From Endotrypanum monterogeii (lineage: Eukaryota > Euglenozoa > Kinetoplastea > Trypanosomatida > Trypanosomatidae): a stretch of DNA of 64,000 nt. The notes beneath the pieces are model-generated. The model ran no database searches and had not been told where the DNA came from. It saw only the letters and a list, made by a program, of their open reading frames with translations. Within the stretch, counting starts at the first letter, position 1, and every line of letters begins with the position of its first letter. The translations under genes were made by a program, and so were the position numbers. This document shows, one piece after another, positions 48,579 to 59,378 of this stretch. Where the stretch lies: positions 563,772 through 627,771 of the forward strand of contig CM007318.1 in NCBI GenBank assembly GCA_000333855.2, written 5' to 3'.

Positions 48579-50329
48579 TTTGTTTTTCCCTTCTCTCCGT
48601 AGCGGTTCAAATGATACAGACGAGGGCTCCAATACGCTGCGCTGCTCGCGAACAAGAGACACCAAGTACTGCTACGTCTTCTGTAGGTCCAGGTTGAGAA
48701 TATCACGCCACAGCAACAACACCCTAGGGAAAACGACAACGAGGACCGCAGAGCGAGAGAAAGTACTCGTTCAATGATGCGTGTAGTTGGTGTTGTTGTT
48801 TGCGTGCCTAAAAAGGCGATGATCTTCCCTATATAATGTTTCCTGCAATGATACTCCGTTTTATTATATTTTAGGGGAGGGAGGAGGGGTGGGGTGGGGT
48901 GATACGAGTTACTCCCACCACTAGTCTCTCATATATATAAATATATAAATATATATAAATAAATAAATATATGTACTCAAAACGACTGAGTGATAATACA
49001 GGTTGAGTTAGTGATGAGCGCCTAGTAATTATCAAAAGCACTGCAGCAACACGAAGCCACTTGAGGGTAGAAAGGGGTTGTGTAGAGGCCACCAGAGAGC
49101 ACACAACGATACAACGTAGGAAATGTGTTGGTGCGATGATCAAAGGGAAACGTCACCCCACCTTCTTCTAGAAGAAAGAAACAAACTCAAACGTTGTGCG
49201 ATGGGATGTTAACAGAGCGGCAGCAGCTATTGCGCAGAGAGAGAAGCGTAAAGAGAGTGGGAGGTAATCGCTTCTGCGTCTCTCTCCATAAATAAATAAA
49301 TATATATATATATGTCTCTGTATGTGTGCGACGGCCGACAAGCACCACAAATACTATATTCCAATTTTTGAGGAACGCGCGCGCATGAAACAGGTGGGGA
49401 AAAAAAAACGATAATAATGTTAGTGAACTAGTATGTATATGGCAGCGAGAGGGAGACAGATGAACCTGAGTACAAAAAAAATATCGATCTCACACATGCA
49501 CTTACCTATGCTAGACAATCCTTTTATTTTTCCTTCTCTCCGAAAAGGTGAAACGCGTGAAGGTAACAATGGCTTACGTAACACCGCTATCGATGCTGAA
49601 ACAAAGAATCCGCAGCTTTTTTTTTCTCCTGCGGAAAAGATATTTTGGGACTGGGGTGCAGAGAAAGGAGGAGAAAGGGGTGAGAGAAGAGTGATATAGG
49701 AACTAGAATTTCATTCCTACACTATCAACGAATAGTAATAATAAAAAGAGTTGGTGCGGATGAGAGTTAATTTGAAGGGGGTATGTGTGGGTGCATATGT
49801 GTGTGAAAAAAAAAAGGGGCGGTGGTGTCGTTAAATAATAATTAAAAAAACGGAGCGATAAGAAGGAAATGTGTAGAGGTCCATGAGTTCGAGAAAGACG
49901 GGGATCAAAGCATGCGATAGCAGGTGTGTGATCAGCTGGACAGGGCGCCTCCAGTAAATCAGCAGTCGTGAGTATATATACACACAGGAGCTCCGTAAGA
50001 CATTCTGTCGATGGTCTCATGTGCAGTCGAGAGACTTGGTAACATGGGCCTGATATATATCTATGTAAATATATATAAATATATACATATATAATATAAT
50101 ATAATATAATATAATATATATATATTTTTTTTGCATCACTGGTCATCTCACAACCCCAAGCGCGTGTGGGAGATTCATGCAGCGGGGACATTGAACCTAC
50201 GCGCGTTTCTCTTCTCTATTACTCACGCATTATAGGCAAATGAGCAGAAAACGTCCCTCTCCCAAGCTTCATAATCTTTTGGCGACTGCATCAACCTCGT
50301 GGTGCCACTAAGCTTATAGAAGTACAAAG
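48579..50329. other. Intergenic region, no gene seen
   Basis: First part of a 3.5-kb stretch without a recognisable gene. Contains TA/AAT-type tracts near 48931-48972, 49281-49314 and 50050-50130 (with a TAATA pentamer repeat at about 50093-50118). Open frames here are simple-repeat translations. Confidence 0.55.
50093..50127. repeat. TATAA-type pentamer plus TA microsatellite
   Basis: Several tandem TATAA/ATATA units pass into a pure TA tract and then a T run. Unusual among the mostly dinucleotide repeats of the window. Confidence 0.8.
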
Positions 50330-50562
50330 TGCTCCCAACCCTTTGTCTTGCACTGTGGCCAGTATGCTGATTGTCTAGGACGCAGCGCCCGGGCTACGGA
50401 GGCGGGTCATACGTCTAGCGGAGTCTGTTGGTTCCCCTCTCTTCGCTCATCCTCTAGAGACGCGCTGTAGACGAGGCGCTGGTCGGGCCGGCGGGTGTTG
50501 CATAGTGCTCACCGAGGCAGGCCGCGTTCAGGGTCCTGCTCGTGGAGGTGGTGCGGAGGTGT
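50330..50562 (-). mobile_element. Partial, diverged SIDER-like element, copy 3
   Basis: The stretch CTTGCACTGTGGCCAGTATG and the later segments GTGTTGCATAGTGCTCACCGA and GGGTCCTGCTCGTGGAGG align with copies 1 and 2 at perhaps 80-85% by eye. It matches only the A-tail end (minus-strand 3' end) of the longer copies. It also carries about 90 extra bases (about 50388-50478) absent from them. It lies 1.5 kb after the IML2-type gene. Confidence 0.6.
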
Positions 50563-52059
50563 TCTTCTCATCTTTGTAGTATTTGTGATGTCGCAGTGCT
50601 CCCTGTGAGTTGCGGCGAGTACCGTAGAGAGGTCATTCACGATGGGTTGATATATTGGAACCTGTTGGGGGGCTTCTGCGTTACACCTTTTCCATCTTTT
50701 GTTCTTCTGTGAATGGCGTAGGACATTCGCAGTTGGAGCAGTGCTGGGAGAGGAGGTAGGGGGAGGACGGAACGGGCGACAAGGGAAGGAGAGGGCAAAT
50801 GTAATCACATCGATTGCGCACTGCACGGTTCCGTGTACGACCCCGCAAACGCATCGTGTCTACATCCGAGAAGAATAAGCGCGAGAAAGGAAGTTGGAAT
50901 ACAGAAAGCACACATGAAGCATCATCATAAATTGTCATCATGGGTGGACGCGGGAAGAGAAAGCGACTAAACTACACTTTGATAACCGGAGAGCGTACAC
51001 CTGGGTTGCACGAAGAGATTCAATGTATATTAAAATCACCTGTACGAGAGTCACAGGTGTGTTTCGCGTTGAAGATTCTTTTTTTTTTTTGCTTACAGGC
51101 GGGAAGGAATATATAAAGCGCCACGACAAGAAGACTGGCCTACTGTTTCTGATAAGAGATCACAAAGCTTATACCCGGAGTAAGAGAGAGACGGGGGTTG
51201 GACGAGTTGGACAAATTTCAGTGTGCCGCTACTCGATCAGAAGAACCTTCTCGTTCTGCTTTGTGACGTTGCCACTAGTGATTGACTGATGATCACCTGC
51301 AGAGAAAGAGAGCGGGGGGGGGAAGTAGAAAGAGATATTTCACACCCAATAAAAAACCCTGAAAAAAAAAAGGAATACTACGCAACAAAGCCAGAAGGAG
51401 GAGGACAACAAGTCTACGTGATGCATGGTCTTACACAACCATTATGTACAGGTACGACGGAATATATACCATGAAGGTTTGCCCCATGCAAAGTGCCCTT
51501 AGGGAAAAGTAAAAAAAAAAAGGATAACACCCGACGAAGGGCAAGATACAGACAACGCAAGAGAGGCAGGATGAGGGGGTATTGTCGAGGAGTCTTTTTG
51601 ACCCCCCCTTGCCTCAATAGTTCACGTTCGTGTGAAAAGAGGGGGGAGGGAGGTGAGTGTCCCTAGAGAATCGCCATCCCTTTTTATCACAATCAACTCC
51701 CAAAGCATTGTATTTGCTTTTTGTAGTTGCACTAGAAAGTTCATCCACCCAACGTATTTGAAAACGCTCTTTACATTTGAACTTCCTCGAGATAAAATTA
51801 AAAAAAAACTGCATATTATGGCTTTGCAGGGTTCGGTGAAGCACAGGTTGAACGCTTCCCCACGGAAAGAATAAAACAGTGCAATAGAGTGATGTATCCT
51901 CCTCATATGTATGTGTCACGCCTCACTTACTTACCATTGCTTCTCAGCTGCATTTCCTCTAGACGCGCCAACAACCGCGATGGATGCCTCTCTCTCTCTC
52001 TCTCTCTTCTACCCTGTTCGACCTATTCGCTGTGGGTTACTTGCCGATATATATGACAC
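50563..52059. other. Intergenic / 3' flank of the TTC39-IML2 gene, no gene seen
   Basis: About 1.5 kb with T-rich and A-rich runs (for example 51078-51090 and 51364-51373), a TC tract near 51988-52009 and no convincing coding frame. Overlapping ~95-residue minus frames at 51614-51919 are Phe-rich and lack family resemblance. Confidence 0.5.
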
Positions 52060-54435
52060 TCAGACACTGTTTTTCTCCTCGAGCCAGGTGGTGGCAAGGT
52101 CCACTTTTGTGCTCAGATGCGAGTACACATAACTCTGAGACGAGCTGTACTGCCTGCGTAGTTGGTGGATGATAGGCGCAGCCGCCTCAGGACTCCCATC
52201 TCGGTATGCGATGTAGGCTTTTTCGTACAGCGCAAATGCCTCCACGCAGGAGAGAGTGCTCTGATGATCTTTATACTGGGGAGTGTCGTCAATCGCTTTG
52301 ATGACATCCAAGGCAGCTTGCCGTTCTTCCTTCAACTCACTGTTCGCCAGGAGCATGGACTTATAAACACAGAGGAACAGCACTCGGTAGCCTGCGGGGA
52401 GGGTGCAAAGCGACTTGTGGGAAGTCGATAGAGTCGCGTCCGATGCAGCAAACAGCTTTGAGCCGGCCTTATTGCCATTGCGCAGCGGCATTGAGTTCAC
52501 GTAATCAGTCAGAGCTGCGTAGGGTTCCACTTGCTCTCGCAAAAGGTTTTCATCGATTAGGGCTATTGCCTGGTCCTTGCGCTCAGCTGGGTACTCATGA
52601 GCGAGACCGGCAAAAAGGCACTGCTCGTAGGCTGGCAGTGGTACGATGTTGCGAATGACAAGTCCTTCTGGAAGAGGCTCGAGTGGCTCACCTGCTTTCT
52701 TCTTCCCAACCACGGTGGATGGGACTATGCCGTACTGCATCAACATTTCTCCCATTCGTTTCAACAAAAACTGATCACGTCTGTTTTGCTTTCCGTCGAG
52801 TGTACTGGGTTTGCACTGTGCTGCTTCCCAGTAAAGTTTGGTGATAGACTCAGCGGTGGAACTTCGTGTTGACAGGTCGCAGAACATCACCGAGGTATCT
52901 GTTGCCTCACCTGAGCTCACCATTCGGCTCAAATCCTTCAACGAGAAATCTACTTCACCGTCAGGGTTTACGATGGATCCAGCCCACTCAATTTCGAGCA
53001 TCTCGAGACAGCAAGCTTGTATGTACTTGCATGCGACACTCGAACCGGTGATCAATGAGAGGATTTCGAGGCAGCGACTGGCACGTGTCCACTGATGAAG
53101 GATGGCGTAGTTTAGCCACTGGTCGTACAAGGCTAAATCACGGAACTGTGGTAATGAGGTCATTATCTGTCCGCTGGTCGCTACATCAAGACAGTAGTTC
53201 ATCTTTGCAACGCTTCCCTCCACGTTGCGCATCAATCGTTCAATTCGAGCGTCGAGCCAGAGGTGCAGAAAGGAGTCGCGCGTGTTCTTCCTCCGCAGTG
53301 CCTCAGTGCGCACCTCCTGTGCAATGGGTAGGTGGGAATCTACCAAAAACGCCGACACCTCTGGCAGCATGCCGTACTGTAAGAGTAGCAGAAGACCCGA
53401 TACTGGAGACAGAAATGTGTTCCCATGGAAACAGCGGAGCATGAGAGCCAGCCCTTCCTTGATGTTCTTCCTAATTCCACTCAAGCGGAGAAGTACTTGG
53501 GCGTTGCTCGGCAGAAGAAAGTGAACAAAGTTCATGATGCCGAAGGAGAGCTCGACGCACTGCGCTGAGTTGCGGTCGTGGCGCACGCCTTTCGGTGCGG
53601 AGGTCTCTCTCACTTGCGCATCTGCTAGTTCTTCTGGAGAATTGAACGGTATGCTGACGCTGTCTTTTTCTTCTTCCATCGAACAGTTGTCTACAGAACT
53701 TTTGGTGGGCTCCCTCCCGCGCCGATTGCGTTGATAGGTGTGCTTTAGCTCCGTGTAGAGGGATTTGTAGCCTTCGTACGCGCGAGTGATTGCCAAGCCA
53801 GCCTTCATGAGTGCTCTGACAGACTGTTGGGAGAGGAGGAGGAGGCCCCGCAGTGCCTGGCTGTTCGCGTGGATAGTTTTCGCACGGAAATCCCCGGCAC
53901 TTAACCCAGAGCTACGCCTATTTTTCATACGTTGGAACACCCGGACGAGACTGTAATTTTTCGATTTGTCTCTAAAGGACACTTCTGAGGCAAGGGCACT
54001 TGCTTTGGTGAGCAGCTTTAGTGCAATGTCCCCGTGCTCCTGCTTCATTGAAAGGATGTAACGCAAAAAAAAAATAATTCCAGAAGCGCACAGGGCCAGA
54101 GGATCTTCGCTCATGCGCACTCGAAGCGCTGCCTCACAGTCGGAAATCCTGTTGGCAAAAAACGCATCAGCTGCCTGCTCAAGGAACAAATCCATCTCGC
54201 CGATCTGCTCCACGGTAAGCTTACTTAACCGCTCGAGGTCCGCATCGCTGAGACGGATCTTCTTCACATTCACATCTTGATCCGTGATTCCCGATTTCGT
54301 GAAACCAAGGTCGTTCTCAGACACTTCCAGGTGCATCGGGTCTGCGTGAAGCTCTGTCGGTGAGACATCGAATGACACAGCCTCGCTTGATCTTTGTGAC
54401 CCAAGGTCAGACAGAGCTGTCGCTGGATATTTCAT
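52060..54435 (-). CDS. TTC39 / IML2-family protein (791 aa)
   Basis: The protein fits the IML2/TTC39 family of helical, TPR-like proteins; yeast Iml2 is linked to mitochondria and lipid-droplet or inclusion-body clearance. Visible hallmarks: an N-terminal helix pair (DLFLEQAADAFFANRISDCEAAL) with the following ALCASGIIFFLRYILSMKQ; a GYKSLYTEL segment; the block ELSFGIMNFVHFLLPSNAQVLLRLSGIRKNIKEGLALM, which mirrors the family's GxGxFNLxLSLLPPxxLxLLxxxGFxGDxxxGL motif; and later TPR-like pairs ending LYEKAYIAYRDG. The open frame reaches 54684 through a pyrimidine-rich 5'UTR (Ser/His/Leu-rich translation), but ATG 54435 (MKYPATAL) lies 11 bases after a strong acceptor-like AG and is the likely start. 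Function in trypanosomatids is not inferred beyond family membership. Confidence 0.78.
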   Translation of the reverse strand: MKYPATALSDLGSQRSSEAVSFDVSPTELHADPMHLEVSENDLGFTKSGITDQDVNVKKIRLSDADLERLSKLTVEQIGEMDLFLEQAADAFFANRISDCEAALRVRMSEDPLALCASGIIFFLRYILSMKQEHGDIALKLLTKASALASEVSFRDKSKNYSLVRVFQRMKNRRSSGLSAGDFRAKTIHANSQALRGLLLLSQQSVRALMKAGLAITRAYEGYKSLYTELKHTYQRNRRGREPTKSSVDNCSMEEEKDSVSIPFNSPEELADAQVRETSAPKGVRHDRNSAQCVELSFGIMNFVHFLLPSNAQVLLRLSGIRKNIKEGLALMLRCFHGNTFLSPVSGLLLLLQYGMLPEVSAFLVDSHLPIAQEVRTEALRRKNTRDSFLHLWLDARIERLMRNVEGSVAKMNYCLDVATSGQIMTSLPQFRDLALYDQWLNYAILHQWTRASRCLEILSLITGSSVACKYIQACCLEMLEIEWAGSIVNPDGEVDFSLKDLSRMVSSGEATDTSVMFCDLSTRSSTAESITKLYWEAAQCKPSTLDGKQNRRDQFLLKRMGEMLMQYGIVPSTVVGKKKAGEPLEPLPEGLVIRNIVPLPAYEQCLFAGLAHEYPAERKDQAIALIDENLLREQVEPYAALTDYVNSMPLRNGNKAGSKLFAASDATLSTSHKSLCTLPAGYRVLFLCVYKSMLLANSELKEERQAALDVIKAIDDTPQYKDHQSTLSCVEAFALYEKAYIAYRDGSPEAAAPIIHQLRRQYSSSQSYVYSHLSTKVDLATTWLEEKNSV

Positions 54436-54445
54436 TCGTGCTTGT

Positions 54446-54485
54446 CTTGTTGCGCGGACAAAAGGAGATGGATAAAAGAAAAGCG
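54446..54485 (-). promoter_or_regulatory. Putative trans-splice acceptor of the TTC39/IML2 gene
   Basis: The minus strand shows CTTTTCTTTTATCCATCTCC followed by TTTTGTCCGCGCAACAAG; the first AG is at 54447-54446, 11 bases before ATG 54435. It rules out the 83-codon upstream extension of the open frame. Confidence 0.5.
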
Positions 54486-54669
54486 CCCGCGTGCGTGTGT
54501 GTGTGCGTTGGTGTGTGCCGTGGAGGGAGAGGAAGATGTGAACAGAAAGAAACCGGTGAACAAAAGACAATGAGGATTTAGGGCGAGAGGAGTGTGATGT
54601 GTGCCTGGGTGATACTAGAAAACACAACAGGAATAGTAACGTGCACCTAAATAAATAATAAAAATTAAA

Positions 54670-54678
54670 TATGTATAT

Positions 54679-54726
<48 letters not shown>

Positions 54727-54977
54727 TTATATCAAAAAAAAAAAACAAGTACACTGCTTTGGAAAGTATGTGAGGTGCGGTGCGCCGGAAAAAAGAATAG
54801 ATGACTAACTGAGCGGTGAGGCAAAAGAGAAATGAATGACAAAAAATGTGAGCAAAGCATATACTAAAGAACACACAATAAAACAGCAAGCTTATGATTC
54901 ACGAGCGATTTGTTAATACGGCGGAAGGCGGGGTAAAGTGGGGGTGTGGCAGGGGAAAAATTTAGCGTCAAGGTTCA
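54670..54977. repeat. Copy A of the second gap-flanking duplication
   Basis: Begins in a TA-rich tract and repeats at 55021-55325 or so across a 43-N gap, with scattered differences (one base in the A run, several near the end). Looks like an unmerged contig overlap or haplotype pair. Confidence 0.85.
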
Positions 54978-55020
54978 NNNNNNNNNNNNNNNNNNNNNNN
55001 NNNNNNNNNNNNNNNNNNNN
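54978..55020. other. Assembly gap (43 N)
   Basis: Unknown bases flanked by direct copies of the same sequence. Confidence 0.98.
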
Positions 55021-55029
55021 TATGTATAT

Positions 55030-55077
<48 letters not shown>

Positions 55078-55325
55078 TTATATCAAAAAAAAAAAACAGT
55101 ACACTGCTTTGGAAAGTATGTGAGGTGCGGTGCGCCGGAAAAAAGAATAGATGACTAACTGAGCGGTGAGGCAAAAGAGAAATGAATGACAAAAAATGTG
55201 AGCAAAGCATATACTAAAGAACACACAATAAAACAGCAAGCTTATGATTCACGAGCGATTTGTTAATACGGCGGAAGGCGGTGTAAAGTGGGGTTGTGGC
55301 AGGAGAAAAATTGAGCGTCAAGCTA
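55021..55325. repeat. Copy B of the second gap-flanking duplication
   Basis: Starts with the same TATGTATATATAC sequence as 54670 and runs parallel for about 300 bases. It is non-coding, in the 5' region of the IML2-type gene. Confidence 0.85.
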
Positions 55326-56728
55326 CAAGAAGACGCAAAAGGAATGAAAGAAAAAAAAAAAAACAAAGGAGATGTGAGAAGGAAATGAGCGATTGGAGAT
55401 TTCCAGGTGCTGCTCTAATTGCACTTCCTCCCAACAGGCATAATAACAAAAGACAAAAAATATATAGGAGGATTCTGCAGTGCCTTGTGTCCACCGTTAC
55501 AATCAATGTGCCGCGATAAACAAAAAATTTGATACGAACCATGTCGTGACGCAGTGCGGTGGGGAGCAGCAAGAGGAAGTAGAAATTCAGAAGCGACAGA
55601 AGGTCCACTAAGTCATGGGAGAGAATGAGGCATATCAAGGAAATGAAACATTTCTTCTACGCAAGAAGGTCCTTACTTTTAATGCGAGGGAGAGGGGTGT
55701 CCTCTATGGTTATGACCGTTGTTGAGCGGAGTCACATGGTGCAAATGAAATGAGACGATTTGCGTTGACTTTATTATTATTAAACGCCGAGGTTTATGGT
55801 ATACCTCCCCTATTTGCACCGTTTTTTGTTTGCTTTTGCTTAGCTGCTCATCAAAACTGTCACATAGATCTCTAAGCGACGCGGACATGAAGTGTTCTAG
55901 GGAAGCAGGGGGAGAGGCGGGGGAAGATGGTCTCCCCGCCACGTGATTCACGTCAAATACGTAGTGCAGAGAACTGCACTTCGACACACACACACACACA
56001 CGCACACGAAAATAGGTGCCTAGCACCCAGCTCTCATAGTTTGTGCGGAAACTACCTAAAATTGGTCCACACAGCGAGGGGGGGGGCCTCCATTCTATTC
56101 CCCTGCCTCCTCGAAAAAAAAAAAATAAAAGTGATTTTTCCCTTCCTCATTTTCTTTCACTTTCCCTTGGGTCCCCAACAACTCCTGGTAGAGGTGAGGA
56201 GGGAAACTCCGGTGGAAAAACGCGGAGAAAAAAAATGCAAACAGAGAAGAGGCTTTCATGTAAGCCAGCCGCCCTAAAAGTATTACAGCTCGACAAGAGG
56301 GGAGGCGAGGGTGGGTGTTAAAGAATCATGAAAAAAGATAAATGCGATCTTCCGATTAAAAAAAAAATGAATATGGGTCATTGCAGGAGGAGTGCCAAGA
56401 TCGATGTTTCCACTAGCATACAGATACACACACACACACACACGTGCACCTATTGGGGTTGTCGGGGGGGGGGAGGGAGAGCTATACAAACAGAAGCATC
56501 TAGGGACAAGAGGGTACCAGACACCAATACGTCTAGGGAAACAGAACTAACAGATGTACCCTTCTCAAGCATACAGAGCTTCGATAATGCACAGCGCCAT
56601 AAGCAGACCTTTCCCCTCTCTTGATCAGAAAAACAAAAAAGCACCTCTGCACCTAAACTAATATTTAAGCAGAAGCAGCGGTGGTAACGACAAACAAAAA
56701 ACATGTAGGCAGCAGATACGCACGCACG

Positions 56729-56765
<37 letters not shown>

Positions 56766-57680
56766 CATCAGACTTGCAAGAGACAGGGTGGGGGTGGACA
56801 ACACATAAATAGATACCCCAAAAAGAGTATGGAGCGTGAACAGGCATTTGGAGCGTACAGAGCAAACCGAGAAGCACAAAACAAAAACAACAGCTTGTGA
56901 ATCACGCAGCGAGTACAGTTTCCATCCACAGTCGTGCGAGTAGGGCGTCGGTATCCATACACACAGAATGGGTCTAAATTGGTGAAAGCGCAGTCTAGCG
57001 GAGGTGTGTGTGCGTATACGTTGATGCCAGGGCCACAGATACAACACATTACTGAACATCCCAGCCACGAAGAAAGAAGATTGAGAAGATGCCGACATTC
57101 CTCTGCTCCCTCCGGCAAAAAGACACAGAGGCCGGGTGATACACCGCATCAGGGAGAAATAGTTAGAGAAAGGGTACTAATAACAGACCACAAGGGGAAG
57201 AGGGGACAAAAAGCGAATTTGTGTCTGAGCTGCACTCACCAAGGGAAAATATGCGCTAATGCACACACAGGGAGGGGTGGGGTGGGGGGGGGGGCTTTGA
57301 CACACGATAAGCCTCTGAATGCTAGCCATGAAAGTAAAGACATTGCGAGAGGACTTGGTGTGCGGATGTGTGTGTCGGAGATTGGGGAAGAGAAAAGGAA
57401 AATACAAGTCAAAAAGGAGAAATACGTCTAATAAGCCTGGTTCACTGGGTAATGTGGCGCGTACGTCTGTGTGTGTAGGGGGGGGGGCGTAAAGACGACC
57501 TCAAACAGATACACGCGGTGCTAGACAAATGCCTCACTTTGAATGATCGGCGTACAGAGTGAAAACGATGTCGACAGCCCACAAAGTGCCCTTCTACAAT
57601 ACGGGGAGTTGAAGAGGAAGAGAAGAGTGATGGAAGGAAAACGATGACTTGCCTTTAACTCTTTTTTTTTCATTGTCGTC
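55326..57680. other. Intergenic region, no gene seen
   Basis: About 2.4 kb downstream of the 565-aa gene. CA tracts near 55985-56005, 56426-56444 and 56722-56765, G runs near 56463-56473 and 57281-57294. Frames of 100-165 residues at 56658-57431 are dominated by Cys/Val or His/Thr from the CA repeats, so they are not supported. Confidence 0.55.
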
Positions 57681-59378
57681 CTATTGTTTCTTCAGTGTCG
57701 ACAGTTCTGATTCTAGATCCTTGACCGTGCTCTGCAGGCGCTGTATGACACTCCGCTGCCCCAAGACAAGCAAACGGAGTTGTGACTGGTCTCGGCGACT
57801 TTCCTGTACCAACTTGAACAGTTCGCGCATATGACGAGACATGGAAGTCGGATCAGCCAAGTCGTCAACGCCGTCCTCTTCGGTCATGTTGAAGACGCTC
57901 TCGTTTTGGCCTTCGCGAGAGTCGTCACTGGTGGATGTCTTCTCATGCAAAGGGTCTCCCTCTTCGTCGTCGTTTTCCACATCCCCTTCATCCACCGCAA
58001 GCAGCTCGTTCGCATCCGCCTCGCTGACTCCGATACGTCGAGAGTGATGGAGGTCGGCGCTCGTGAATTTTGATGACTCTACCGCGGGGCTGTCCAAGAC
58101 TTCTGTCGCTTGCATGTCATCATGAGTGTTGCGAAACGAGACGGTGCTCATGTCATTGACCTCTTTTTTTTTAGTGTTGATTGTGGGAGTGCGCAGGAAG
58201 GGGGTGCGACGTTCCCGAAAGCTGTGCAGAGAGCTATCCTGGCAGACTGCGGAGTCCACTAGCTTTGAGCACCCCTCTGTCATAGTCGGCTCCACAGCAG
58301 TGCTGACAGATAGGTTCGACTTCGTCTCTGCCATCGCTTGCATCATGGTCCCGACGCCGGCCAGCATTTCGGGACGAAGCGGGGTCTCGCCGCTCTCCAG
58401 TTGTTGGCGAAGCTGCCGCAGGTTTTCTTTTGACAACGGGTGCAATTTTTCATCTGTTGACCGGCGCGGGCCGAAGTGTGTGGTATCAATGCCCCATGTA
58501 GACGTGGTGCTCCACATGTCGTCCATCGCATCACCAACTGAAGTGTGCTTGACAGAACGCTTAGGGTTCAGGGAGATCACCTCCGAGGTGGACATAAGAT
58601 CGGCTTCGCTGGAGTCAACCAAGAGGCTTGCAGCCGTTGTGTCAAGCAACACCCTAGTAGTCGACGCGTTTCGATCGTGTGCGGTGCAGGGCACCGCAGA
58701 GACGGCAATATTCTCAGCTCTCAGCGGGGCAGTTCCACGGGACAGCTCTTGGAGGTGCCGGTCCAGATTGGCAAAGTTCAAAGGATCGGTGTAGTGAAGG
58801 GTCGGGCTTCCAACCTGCGGATCGACACTGGCGCGCTCAATGTTCCACGTGTTACCCTCCATAGACGCCTCCGGGCAATGCAGACTTGCGTTACTAAAAT
58901 GGGCTGCTGAGTCTGCCATATCACTCCCAAGTTCGCACGCCTCTCGGGTGCGCGTAGCCGTGGTTTGGAGCGACACATCCCTGCGCTCCTCGACCTCTTG
59001 CTCATGGAAACCGATTCTCGGCATCTTTGTGGCGTAGTCAACGAAGGCATCGTCGGGAATAACGTCCAGACGCAGGGGAACTCCCCCTCTCTCTACTCGG
59101 TGTATAAATCCGTGTAGGTTGTGGTTGTTGAGCGCCAGCTGCTGTGGCTGCATAGAATGGGTGGGTGCAGTGCTGTTGTCATACGACGGCGTCATCGGAT
59201 CAATCGATACACGGCTTTTCGAGTCTGACCGAAGCGACTTCGTACCAAGATGTCCTAGGGGGCTGCTCGTGCCTACGGTCAAGTTGCTGAGCTCATCGCA
59301 CTCGTTGTACACAGATTCCTCTTGGCGAGGGGGTTGCCCATCAGGCGCAACCGGAGGTGATAAAATCTCTGTGTCCAT
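57681..59378 (-). CDS. Hypothetical protein with three internal PLR repeats and a C-terminal coiled coil (565 aa)
   Basis: No known domain recognised. Three copies of a ~27-residue motif occur at about residues 81-107, 200-226 and 313-339: NLHGFIHRVERGGVPLRLD, NLDRHLQELSRGTAPLRAE and NLRQLRQQLESGETPLRPE, giving a consensus of NL-x3-hydrophobic, a short amphipathic helix, Gly, then PLR. The spacing is regular, about 115 residues. Between them the chain is Ser/Thr/Asp-rich and probably disordered; residues ~440-500 are strongly acidic (DEGDVENDDEEGD). The last ~55 residues form a coiled coil with Leu/Val heptads. ATG 59378 (MDTEILSP) is the first in frame; a possible acceptor AG is at 59433. 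It could be a scaffold or cytoskeletal adaptor, but that is a guess. Confidence 0.75.
   Translation of the reverse strand: MDTEILSPPVAPDGQPPRQEESVYNECDELSNLTVGTSSPLGHLGTKSLRSDSKSRVSIDPMTPSYDNSTAPTHSMQPQQLALNNHNLHGFIHRVERGGVPLRLDVIPDDAFVDYATKMPRIGFHEQEVEERRDVSLQTTATRTREACELGSDMADSAAHFSNASLHCPEASMEGNTWNIERASVDPQVGSPTLHYTDPLNFANLDRHLQELSRGTAPLRAENIAVSAVPCTAHDRNASTTRVLLDTTAASLLVDSSEADLMSTSEVISLNPKRSVKHTSVGDAMDDMWSTTSTWGIDTTHFGPRRSTDEKLHPLSKENLRQLRQQLESGETPLRPEMLAGVGTMMQAMAETKSNLSVSTAVEPTMTEGCSKLVDSAVCQDSSLHSFRERRTPFLRTPTINTKKKEVNDMSTVSFRNTHDDMQATEVLDSPAVESSKFTSADLHHSRRIGVSEADANELLAVDEGDVENDDEEGDPLHEKTSTSDDSREGQNESVFNMTEEDGVDDLADPTSMSRHMRELFKLVQESRRDQSQLRLLVLGQRSVIQRLQSTVKDLESELSTLKKQ

Noticed and set aside
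56658..57149. 163-residue minus-strand frame with a Cys/Val-rich core
   Set aside because: The core is a translated CA microsatellite and the remainder has no family resemblance.
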